Assembly (NCBI GenBank): GCA_964036315.1
Contig: OZ038488.1
Location: 69,463,342-69,527,341, forward strand
DNA: 64,000 bases
Direction: 5' to 3'
DNA from: Acanthosepion esculentum
Lineage: Eukaryota; Mollusca; Cephalopoda; Sepiida; Sepiidae
Position 1 is the stretch's first letter, and each line of letters starts with the position of its first letter. Both the position numbers and the translations under genes were made by a program. The notes beneath the pieces were generated by a model. It was not told the origin of the DNA, did not search any database, and was given only the letters and a program-made list of their open reading frames with translations. This document shows positions 54,205 through 64,000 of this stretch, piece after piece.

Positions 54205-54545
54205 GATTTAGGTAGGAGCTTATTCATAGTGGGAGATTTGGGGGGTGGACATATTTGCTTATTCATGCCTAGACACTCAGTAGGGAGGAGCTCATTTATG
54301 CCAGGACACTTGGAGGAGTAGTCTTATTCGTGCCATGACACTTGGTGGGGAGGGGCTTATTCATGCGGTGGGGGGATGTCACTCAGTGGGGAGGAACTTA
54401 CTCATGCCATCACTCACTGGGGAAGGGCTTACTAATGCTAGGGGACAATCTATGTGTTTGGAACCTCTGTGTGTGTGTGTGCACGCACACACACACACAC
54501 ACACACACTGCTTATTCATGCCTGGACATTCAGTGTAGAGGTATT
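54205..54545. repeat. Degenerate minisatellite, unit about 33 bp
   Basis: GCTTATTCATGCC...GACACTCAGT...GGGGAGGG recurs about seven times (near 54219, 54259, 54289, 54324, 54356, 54396, 54427, 54510), with unit lengths of roughly 30-42 bp. GC-richer than the surroundings. Open frames here are repeat translations. Confidence 0.75.
54468..54509. repeat. TG/CA palindrome inside the minisatellite
   Basis: TG repeat running into GCACGC and a CA repeat, so the two halves are reverse complements: 42 bp of strictly alternating purine and pyrimidine. Confidence 0.85.
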
Positions 54546-56304
54546 TTGTGCTTGGGTAATCAAGGTGTTTATTCAATCTTCAAAGTCACAGTTTATACTG
54601 GTATAAATGTTGTGAGTCTAACAACCGATATGAGGACACTAGTCAGAATAATTACAAAAATATTGAAAATATTTAATCTCAGACTTAAACAAGAAGTTCT
54701 TTTCCTCCACTGATCAATCTAAAATGACATGTCTATCTCAAATCACTTTTCTTTTTCCTTAAGCAAATGCCTTTATCATGGGTGTTAGTAATCAAATACA
54801 TTAGACTTAGTTTCCATTTTCAGGTTCTAACTACCAAGCTATATCTGCAAGATGCTAATACAGGTAATTGAAATTGCTAATAGGCTTGGCTGTTATTTTA
54901 GCACTAGATTTACTTTTTATCATTTTTTTGTTTTTTTGTTGTGGTCTAGACCTGGGTCCTTGAATGTAATAAGAGGCTTGCTCTTGATCAGGTTGTAAAT
55001 ATGTGGGTGGTGCAGAGAGAATCTCCATTCTCTCTACACAACACCAACCAACTGACCCAAATTCTTTCATACCAAATGCTTCATCCTTTTGCTTAGGCAG
55101 TTGGAGATTGTTTGATTTTTTTTTTTTTTAAATCATTCTACTTCTGATCTGTTTATGACAACTAAACTCTTCCCCATTATAATTCATTAAAAACATAACA
55201 TGATTAAATCCATCCTAGCAAGAATTCCATTGCATATGAAGCTCATAGTAAAATTATGCTATTTTTCTTTTTGTTAAAAAAAAAACTGACATCATATTTC
55301 CTTGCTTCTATTCATACCAAATCAATAGGATTTTTATTTTTTAACTGCACATTTTTATTGGGCATTTTGTCATTGTTTCTAGGGTTCAGTATTGTTAGAC
55401 CGGGAAGCTGCAATGTTTTGTAAAAAAAAAAAAAATGCTTTGTACAAGATCTACAGGTCTACTCATTCAGTCACAAAAATTTACTTTATTACATCTTTCA
55501 GCTAATTGAGTAAACCACTCGAGAGACTATCTATTCAGGCATTTGCAGTAATGACCCTCTGATTTGGGTGACAAATTATAATCAAGGTTGCCCAATCATT
55601 TCTCAAAATATTAAAAATGATTGGATATATTTTTCTTTCTTTTTCTTTGTTTAATGGCACATTAACTTCTGTAGGTGATCTTAGTGCCAAATCCTTTATT
55701 TAGTATACTTATGATTTGTAAGAAAGTTTGTAGTTAAATTCTTTGGGAGATGAGTTTTAGAGGGTGGGTAGGAGAGATCACACTTACTTTTTTATAGAAT
55801 TTTTCCCCAGGTATTGTTAAAGTCAGTAGAGTCTATAAGTACGTGATTGATGGTGCATGGTTCTATACACATACTGGACATTCCATGTTTTTAAGGGTTA
55901 GGTGAGAGTGACCAATATGAAATCTAGTTAGGACTACCTCTTCTCTTATCTTTCTATATCCTATAGGCCATACTCCACTGGTAGGCTGGATTTTTTATAT
56001 GTTTTTGATAAATTTCATATATTAAAAAAAATGTAGGGTAACCTAAAAGTTATCAGAATGGGAAATCAAATTTTGACCAAAACTCTTTATGATACAGATT
56101 TATTTGTCTTGGGTGATAGAGTAACAATGTTTCAACTATTGTACCTTCCATTATATATAATAGTCAAGTGGATATAAGCATTGGTTAAGTGCATACAGCT
56201 TATTCAGTATCATCAGTTCAAACCCTGTGTCAGGCAGTGAAAACTGTATAGAGAAAGACATTGAAAGAAAATGAAACACACTGAAAATGAATTTCTTTTA
56301 TGTG

Positions 56305-56740
56305 ACATTTCTCTTCAAAGACGTGGGTGATCATGGCTCTCCATATCTTCCTACACTTTGTAGCTCTAAGCAATGTTTGTCCACCTGGTGCTCCAAATAC
56401 ATGACTTTAAGTGTGCCACCAGATTGGCATCTAGGTCCCACCCTTTTACTACTGAAATAGCTAAATGCAACTGCTACTTCTACTCTAATAGTTTTTTTTT
56501 CGCACTCCCCATATGTGGGACTCCCTTCCATTTACTTGCTTCTCTGGTAACTACAATCTTAAAAAAATTTAATGCAATGTCGATCACCATCTTCTGTCTT
56601 CTTGAATCATGCTCATGTTTTGTCCTTTCCTCAATACTCCCTATTCTCAGTTTTTTCCCCTCTAACTTCCTGTAGCCCTCTGCATACTAGTTGCATTCCT
56701 GGTTTGCTTGGGGTGAAATGACAAAAAAAACAAAAAAAAA
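56305..56740 (+). repeat. Family-B interspersed repeat, longest copy
   Basis: Head GACGTGGGTGATCATGGCTC, middle GTCGATCACCATCTTCTGTC, end CTGTAGCCCTCTGCATACTA and GGTTTGCTTGGGGTGAAATG, then an A-rich tail. About 435 bp. The other copies are subsets of it. Confidence 0.75.
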
Positions 56741-58802
56741 ATAGGTTACTCTGAATATTAACACACATAGTTAATAAAAAATAAAAGTATTTTCTAATTC
56801 TAGGCTTACTTTTTGGCTGTGATAGTTACATATTAATTACAAATGCAGCTAAAAACCAAGAGTTCAGATGCTGATTTTTAAAGTAGATAGTTCTACTCTA
56901 TTTAGATGATTGCTATATCACAATATTCCTCCTTCATATTCAGCTTTATTCTATATAAAGTTAGTTTAGTAAAAAGAAAATCCTGGTCTTTTATTCATTA
57001 ACCCTGCATTTAGTCACATGGTGTGTTTTTTTTTACCACATAATTTTTAAAGTACTCATAATTCCTAGTTGGCAACTTGTTTTGTTTTTTTTTTGCTCTC
57101 TCCCACTAATCAGTCAGGTATGTAACATGCGATGTGGTACAGTTGTAGCTCAGTTGTCGTGAGTAGTAGATGCTAGTATCTATCCATTTTCAGAAATCCA
57201 AGGTGACTAACACAGGGTTAATAAATAATTAATTGAAAAGTAGCTAAAATAAAATTTTACACATAAAAATTAATTAAAAAATATTTTTTTAAATATTTCA
57301 AATCAAAATAAAATGATAAATTTTTCAAATTATCAAAATGGCTCTATTCATCTTTACTCTGGAAATTATTTTAATATATCATTTTGTATCTTCAGAACAA
57401 AGACAGTAGATAGTAATGTGTGCATTAGTGTCTCAAATAAGAAACACCATTAAGAGAGAATGGTATATTTACGGAAAACATACACACACACACACATTCT
57501 GTTTCAGGTGTACTTTGAATCCTATTTTATGGATAGCCTTTTACTACAAGTGGGTCAGCTTCTTTGCATCCAGACACAAAATAAATTTGAAAAGAACATT
57601 TGGCACCAAACACCAACAGACGGGCAATAAACCAATCATGTAATGAATTACACAGTAAAGACAGAAACCTGCTACCTTAACTTATGGAAGCACAGCATTA
57701 ACTAAAAATAAGATCAACTAATTATTCTATTTAAAGTAAATTCCTTAGAGACATGCCTAACTGTAATGAAATCTTGATAAACGCTTATTTGGTAAATAAT
57801 ATCAGAGTAATAACAAGTATATGCTTTAACTTCTTGATGTAATCATTAAAGATTTATCTGCCACTAAAGTTACAAAGCTGTGAAATCAATAATACCCACA
57901 AGTGTATATTTGCCTATAAATTCCACTGTTGCAGATACTGAAGAGAGAGAAAGCCCCTGAACTCAGATTATGCTATCTGAGCAAGTTTCCCTCTTCTTTT
58001 GAATGAGCTTAAAATGGAAGATTTCAGTTTGGGATGTGCTGGTTGAACGTGTTAGGGATGAATAACCAGCTGTGGTTTGAGTTCAATCTTCCTTCTGGTA
58101 ACAAAATCCATTTTCTTCCCTGCTGGTTCAGTTTTGACAGATTTATTTTGACATAAGCTTAAGTCAAAAGCAAAAACAAATAAAAATAAGAGTGGAGTAC
58201 TTTTCTGTTATATTACTTTTATTTATAAAATTGGTTTTCTATAGAATTAAGCATGAAGTTATAATACTAGCTAGCATGACTCTTCTGATACAAATATGAA
58301 CTTATGATGAACACTTAGTATAGTTAACATGTCATTGAAAGTGATCTAATGATCTATTGAGCTGATTTATGAAATTTTTACATATCAACAAATTAGGCTG
58401 AGGATTCGTGGTTAACAATAGGTACTGAATTTTGTCAGCTAAAGACATGAAGCCTTTAGTTAAACTTTTCAAGTATTGTATAACCGAGTTTAAGTATTTA
58501 AATCAAACCAATCTTTGATATATAGTCAATTCATTGAATTTCATAAATGTATGTCTACATATAACACTAGTGATAGCAAATATAGACTTCAACTGATTTC
58601 AAGAGATACAAAACTAAAATTAGTAACATGTGCACAAATACTGGGATAGTGGTGTTGGAACAAAAATTATATTAACCTATAATTAATACTGAAATTTTAT
58701 AAACCTATAATTAATACTAGATTGTATGGTGACATTAATGGGATTAAAAAGAAAGTTTAATTAAATATGGGGAAACTTTTATACACGCCTAAAATTTAAC
58801 CT

Positions 58803-58935
58803 TAAATAATGTCATACATTTGCAGAATATCTCTGTAGTGTTCATATAATCTTTTTATGAGGTTTCTGGATGTTTCACTGATGTACATCATAGAGTATTT
58901 TGTGCAATCTATTCTTTATATTCTTACCTCTGTCC
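58803..58935 (-). pseudogene. GIY-YIG-type retroelement fragment
   Basis: Minus strand reads RI-stop-RIDCTKYSMMYISETSR, then NLIKRLYEHYRDI. This matches the YI(G)ETSRSLxxRLxEH core of GIY-YIG endonuclease domains found in Penelope-like and some other retroelements. A TAA replaces the Tyr codon seen in the inverted partner. No reverse transcriptase nearby. Confidence 0.6.
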
Positions 58936-59084
58936 TGTTGTTGCTGTTGCTATCTAATTTGGTGCTAACTATATCATTCATTGTTTTAGAGTTGGTGCTT
59001 AACCATAACATAAAATTCATCAACAACACCTCTAAAACAATAAAAAGATATAGTTAGCATCAACCGACATAGAAGTGACAACAA

Positions 59085-59163
59085 CAAGACAGAGGCAAGA
59101 ATATACAGAATAGACTGCACAAAATGCCCAATGATGTACATTAGCAAAACATCCAGAAGCCTA
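59085..59163 (+). pseudogene. Inverted second copy of the GIY-YIG-type fragment
   Basis: Plus strand reads RIYRIDCTKCPMMYISKTSR and SL. Together with 58803..58935 it makes an inverted duplication of about 130-bp arms around 58990..59025. It runs straight into an A-rich stretch and a separate LINE fragment. Confidence 0.6.
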
Positions 59164-59199
59164 AAAAAAAAAAAAGAAAAGAAAATATATATACATACA

Positions 59200-59455
59200 T
59201 ATATACACACACTATTGAAAGACAACTTGAAAAGTCTCAACCTTGATCTGAAAACCTGGGAAGACCAAGCATCAAACCAAAAGGAGTGGTGTAAGACACG
59301 TTTCATTAAGTTAAAGGGTTTTGAAGACAGTAGACTGAAGCACCATGATCAGCTTCATCAAGCTCTGAAGCAGAGATGCCATCAAAATCCTGCTTTAACA
59401 AATTTCATCTGTCAGTGTAGCTTTGTTGTCTGCAGTAAGTATCACACTTAAGAAA
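59200..59455 (+). pseudogene. LINE ORF C-terminal fragment
   Basis: LLKDNLKSLNLDLKTWEDQA, SNQKEWCKTRF, then ALTNFICQCSFVVCSKYHT. This pattern (LK..L...D...WE..A.....W, then a Cys-pair tail) is usual at the end of LINE ORF2 proteins in molluscs, after reverse transcriptase. No intact frame. Confidence 0.6.
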
Positions 59456-60794
59456 TCATAAATGAAATATGTCTTTCCCTTACCTGATTTTCTCCACAAT
59501 AGCCTCCTGCTAGCATGCATAAGTGTAAAACAAAAGGCACCAGCCAATGCTGACCCTCATTTATCGTTCACAATAGAAGAGTCAACCATACACACATGCA
59601 TACTTCATGCTATAATGATATTATATTCATATTTTAAATCTAATAACATTTGGTGATCTATAAAATGTACAATTTTAAAGTTAATATATCCTTATCTAAG
59701 TTTGTGCTGTTGTGTTATATTAAGCTATGCTAAGTAAACATAAGGGGTGCAGGTTAGCAACTGTAAGGCTGTCCATCTTGAGCAGCAAGCTGACACCAGA
59801 AAAGTTCTCGACTGCTTCAAACAATGATTTTGCTCCTATGGAACATTTCAAAATTGAAGACAAAAACCATTGCTGCATGTGTTGTGCAACATGTCAATAT
59901 AAATAGACAGCATCACCATAAAGATATGGTTATTAATGTAATCTTTCAAACTATTATTCAAGCCATACTAAGTATTTCACATTTATTACTGTGTGTTATA
60001 TTAAACTAAATATAAGTATTTATTTTAGTTTTTCTTCAATATATAAACACATAATAATAATTTTTTTCAGATGGAAGTATTCAAGCAAGAAATGGTAGAA
60101 ACAAAATAATTTCTTTTTACAAAAATAAGACCAACAATACAATTTTCAAGTTTTACATTGGAATTTTTAATAATCAAATGTCAATGCAACATTTTGGGAT
60201 GGTAGGATGTTTTTAAACTTTGATCATATTAGCTTATATGCATAGATAAATAAGAATATGACAAATTAGAATTTCAATCTGTAACTGGCAACAAAGACAG
60301 AAACAAAAGCTTATTTAGGTATCAAATATTTGTATTCTATAAATATTTATTTATATGACCTAAAAGAAATTAAAAATTATATATAAATATTTTAGCTTAT
60401 TCTTAATAAATTAAAAAAAAAAATATTGAGTCAATCATTACATAGCCCGACATATTTTTAAAGTAAAAGGAAATAAGTGGAACAATAATGTTGACAGAAA
60501 TATAATTTTGCATGACAAATATATGATCAATAAAGAAATCTTTTACAGGTGAACAAATTTGATGTTGCTCATTCCTAAAAGCAATTCAAGATGACAACAT
60601 TTTGATTTACAATCAAATGGACTGGGAAAAGAAAGTTGAAAAGAGAAACTAAATATCTAAAAAATGAAATGACATAAACCTGTTGCACAAACCTAAAAAG
60701 GAAGTTCTATTGATGTGTTTCCGCTACTGGACAAAACCATTACATATTTCAAGAATCCTATGTATATCAATTGATTTGATTTTTTTTTATGGCT

Positions 60795-61080
60795 TATCTA
60801 CCTTTTGAAGGTTATTTAAAGACAGAAAATATTTTAGGATTGTAAGAATTTTTGGGAAATAATGATTTACCGATACAAGTCCTTCTAATAAATCCATAGC
60901 CGTAGGGAGTAGAAGTGGATTCGTCCCTTTCCAAGGGTATTTGTACATAAATGACTATAATGAATCTGACTGGAATTGGAACCTGGCTCTCTGATTTCTA
61001 TTTCTGTGCTGTTATCCATTGCACCACTGCACATCCAAGTTTACAGCACCAGCTATTCCCAAGCTCAGACTCAACATTAC
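60795..61080 (-). repeat. 5S rRNA/tRNA composite SINE, 5'-truncated
   Basis: Minus strand: GGAATAGCTGGTGCTGTAAA (end of the 5S part), GTGGTGCAATGGATAACAGC (A box), AGCCAGGTTCCAATTCCAGT (B box), tail ACGAATCCACTTCTACTCCC. Flank AAGAATTTTTGGGAAATAAT resembles that of the 27005 copy. Confidence 0.7.
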
Positions 61081-61139
61081 TATCCATTTCTTTGTAATTT
61101 AAAATACATTACATGATTTTCTGTTTATATATATAAATG

Positions 61140-61300
61140 TTTAATTAATTCACCCCAAGCAAGGTGATAGTGCAACTAAGACATAAGAGGCTACTGGGAG
61201 TGAAAGAGAATGAGAAAATTTTAGAAGGGACCAGAAACCAAATCCTAAACAGGAAACAAGGGATAACCCTCTACTCTTCTTGTAATATAAAATATATGTT
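61140..61300 (-). repeat. Family-B repeat, reversed
   Basis: Plus strand shows CACCCCAAGCAAGGTGATAG, GACATAAGAGGCTACTGGGA and AATCCTAAACAGGAAACAAG, the reverse complement of the family-B end. Confidence 0.7.
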
Positions 61301-61673
61301 ATATAAGGGAGTAAACAAAATACACCTAAAGATAATTTTGCATACTTAAAACAGATTTTTGACTGTAAAGTCCCTGTACGTGAATGGAGGCACTGGTTTT
61401 CTATTGTTATTAACTAAAAACTGATCACAGATAAAGAAAATAGCACAAATTTAGCTTTAAAAAGAAAAGTTTCTTGTATAGTGGGTTTCAAATTGATTTT
61501 AATGTCAATTTTTGTGATCCAAATTTAACTTTATACCAGACAGAAAAAGTCTGTAAGTAAATCTTTCAGAAATAAGATAACAATTATAGAAATATAGGAT
61601 TTGATGATTACCTAATAGAATTCTGGGGAAAAAAAAAAACTTACTTTTTTTTACATAAAATATAGTAAAAAAA

Positions 61674-61749
61674 TATTGGGTTGGCCAAAAAGTTTGGTTA
61701 TTAAGTAGAAAATTTACTTAATAAATCAAACTTTTTGGCCAGCCCAATA
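61674..61749. mobile_element. 76-bp mariner-type mini-element (foldback)
   Basis: TATTGGGTTGGCCAAAAAGT at the left and ACTTTTTGGCCAGCCCAATA at the right, joined by AT-rich arms that also pair. GGTTGGCCAAAAAGTTT is a mariner-type terminal repeat and TA flanks both ends, as expected for mariner insertion. No coding interior. Confidence 0.85.
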
Positions 61750-63649
61750 CATTCGTTTACCTGTTAACTCAGTACAAAGGGCAAGTGTATATGGAGTTAA
61801 TTTCATAATTCATATGTAAGGAAAAGCTGCTTAAATTTAAAAATGCCTCATAGTACAGCTAAAGTATGGATGACCAAAATAGCATAATATGATATAATCC
61901 ACAATAGCAAAAGTATATTGCCAACATTAAAATATTATCAATTGACAGGCACAAGTCTGGTATTTTAAAATTTGGACTGCAATTAGAATTTCATAAACAT
62001 ATCTGATTCTCTTCAAATATTAAATTTGCATCATTGCCTGTTGACAAGAAAAGTTTTCAAAATTGTAAAAATGACAGCTGTAATTCTCCACCAATGTTCA
62101 CAAGGATTGATAGCAATCAAACTCCTATAAGCATTGAAACTGTCTCTAAAACAGGATTAAAGATAAAGGCAGCTAATAAAAGTTTCAAATAAACTTCTGA
62201 CTTAGAAATTTGTTGCAAGTCAGAGAAACTTACAAAGCAAAATAATTGAGGCAGAAATGATTCATTACAGCATTTAACAATCAATTTAACAATTAGTGTT
62301 TTAAATAATATTCATAGATGAGTCAACAAGACAAATAAAGTGTGTCCCTCAAAACTAACAATTCTCACTTAGATGCTTTTAGAAATTTTATCCTTGACTA
62401 GCAAAAAAGAACAAAACAAAAAAAAACAAGAACAAAAAACACCTGCATTTAATTGCAACACATGGCTAGCCTGACCAGTTTGACTGGAAGAATTTTCCTT
62501 AAGTGTGTATTTTCCTCATTCTTCAATACAGCCCACACTAAACTTCATTCAAAAATCCCAGGGAAAGACTGGGAAAAAGATTCCTCAATAGCACCTAATC
62601 ACTTCAACCACCCTGTCAACACTTAGCATGAGGTTGTCATAGGGCCAAAATTTATAGACAATGATCCGATATATATTTTTTTAACAGAATACAACCAAAT
62701 GACATAGGGGAGTGGCTTCTTCTTAGCTACAAATCCAATTAGAGAGTGAGTGAAAAATAAAATGAGCTAATGACTGAGGAGGGTGAAGAAGTCTATCTCC
62801 ACCTCAAAGAGAGTGTTGATGCCTGTGTGAGTGAATAAGGTGAAGTGAACCCATGAATAATGCCAGACACAAGGTAGGTAGGTTGGTTGACCCAGAATTA
62901 TCAGGAATAGATTAAAAGAACACCTGGCTACTGGAACATTACTCAGATTACCAATTGGCAGTGCACAGGCCAGAGAAATGCTGTTGCAAAGAGAGAGAGA
63001 GAGAGAGTGAAAAGATGCAAACATTAAATAAAAAAGAGAAAGGGAAAAGACAGAACACTGGCAGATTAGCAAATATTTGAGTAATATCACCTCTTACATC
63101 CACCCAAAGCAAACTTCCAGGTGGCAGAGTATTATAACTTGCCAAGGCCTACCTCACCATAACAATTCAAGATGATGCTTTGAAACCAGCAATTCTCAAT
63201 GAAATAAATAAATAAATAATTACAACAATTTGAGATTTCCAAGACTGAATTTTTTGTTTCTGCTTTGTTTTCTGAGAAATTTATTGCAGTCATCATAAAT
63301 TCCATATGTCATTGGAATAGGGTGACAATTTCCTACCCTCCAGGGTGCCAAAAGTTAGCTCTGTCCAAGTTTTTCAATGTTATCTACCATCAGGTTTCTT
63401 TTGTTTTGCAACAATGACCTGCTTTTTCTGCATGTAAATAATGCATGATCCACTTGAACTGAAACTGCAATATCTCTTAGATGTTTTTGTAATCATCTAG
63501 AAAACCTACACAGTCTGTCAATAACATCTTCTACAATATAATACACATAATGCATCAATAGCATACTTGATGTCAGACAAATTTGCCAGAAAATAAACTG
63601 TTGTTGAAATAAATGAAAATGGAGGTATCAAGTAAACAGTAGGTAGTGG

Positions 63650-64000
63650 TAAATTGTAGCTGAAAAATGCTAAGTAACTAAAAACAGGAAAATTTTATTA
63701 GAAACTAAAAAACAAATATTGAACTGTTACGTAATAGCAGTCCTCCTATATGACATTGAATGTTGGACAATCCTCTCAGATGAAGAGAGCTGAGGCAATA
63801 GAAATGTGATTCTACAGAAGGATGCTGTGGACTGAACATGATGAAGTTTTAGAGAAAATGAAAAAAAAAAAGAAAAAAAGATACTTATATTTAACATTGG
63901 GAAGTAACAGTTGAAATTTCTAGGGTGCATAATGAGGAAAGTGGGCTTGGAGAATTTGGTACCCAGAGGACAAATTCAAGGCAAGAAAGACAGAGGAAAA
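63650..64000 (+). pseudogene. Non-LTR retrotransposon 3' remnant, cut by window end
   Basis: Same order as 45450..45960: CAGTCCTCCTATATGACATT, GAATGTTGGACAATC, TGAAGTTTTAGAGAAAATG, ATAATGAGGAAAGTGGGCTT, GGAGAATTTGGTACCC, then GGCAAGAAAGACAGAGG. Frames are broken by stops and an A insertion at about 63860..63880. Confidence 0.75.

Larger units (their letters stand above)
36618..64000. other. Upstream intron or 5' flank of MRTF; no gene found
   Basis: 27.4 kb left of which only repeats are recognised. An exon with RPEL1 and the linker (expected FHEQR and LERA motifs) was looked for on the minus strand and not seen. 36620..39100, 40210..41250, 49210..51570 and 61760..63640 are AT-rich with no element I can name; a long A run lies at about 47287..47314. 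Confidence 0.6.

Noticed and set aside
57135..57210. tRNA-like TAGCTCAGTTG sequence
   Set aside because: No B box at the right distance and no repeat copy noticed.

Overview
The window is AT-rich animal nuclear DNA with one recognisable gene. This is a myocardin-related transcription factor (MRTF/MKL family) on the minus strand. Six of its coding exons span 1217..36617. They join in one continuous frame of 3,933 nt, giving 1,310 residues plus stop, with GT-AG borders and matching phases at all five junctions. The recovered protein starts inside RPEL motif 2. It then has RPEL3, a basic/Q-rich region, a SAP domain, a Q-rich coiled coil, an 11-unit Ser-Pro repeat array, a long polyQ tract, a PPxY motif and an acidic C-terminal activation region. 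The 5' end (RPEL1, start codon, promoter) was not found. It lies unseen in 36618..64000 or beyond the right edge.

Layout: 1..1216 is 3' UTR and downstream flank. 1217..1977 is the last exon. 5088..5253, 10060..10258 and 11737..14305 (the large exon with SAP) follow toward the right. 14306..30823 is a 16.5-kb intron. 30824..30985 (RPEL3) and 36542..36617 (RPEL2) are the most 5' exons seen. 36618..64000 is non-coding: upstream intron(s) and/or 5' flank, filled with repeats.

Introns and flank hold decayed mobile DNA: two broken DD37D mariner copies, 3' ends of several non-LTR retrotransposons, two inverted copies of a GIY-YIG-type fragment, and several SINE-like families. One of these families joins a 5S rRNA-like part to a tRNA-like part. 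There are also several foldback or terminal-inverted-repeat elements and many TA, CA, GA and polyA microsatellites.

The dense short interspersed repeats, long introns, mariner type and MRTF divergence fit a lophotrochozoan, most likely a cephalopod mollusc (octopus or squid). That is inference from overall character; no species marker is present. I see no operon-like or defence system. The most unusual items are the coding Ser-Pro repeat array, the 5S/tRNA composite SINE family and the large foldback beside the main coding exon.
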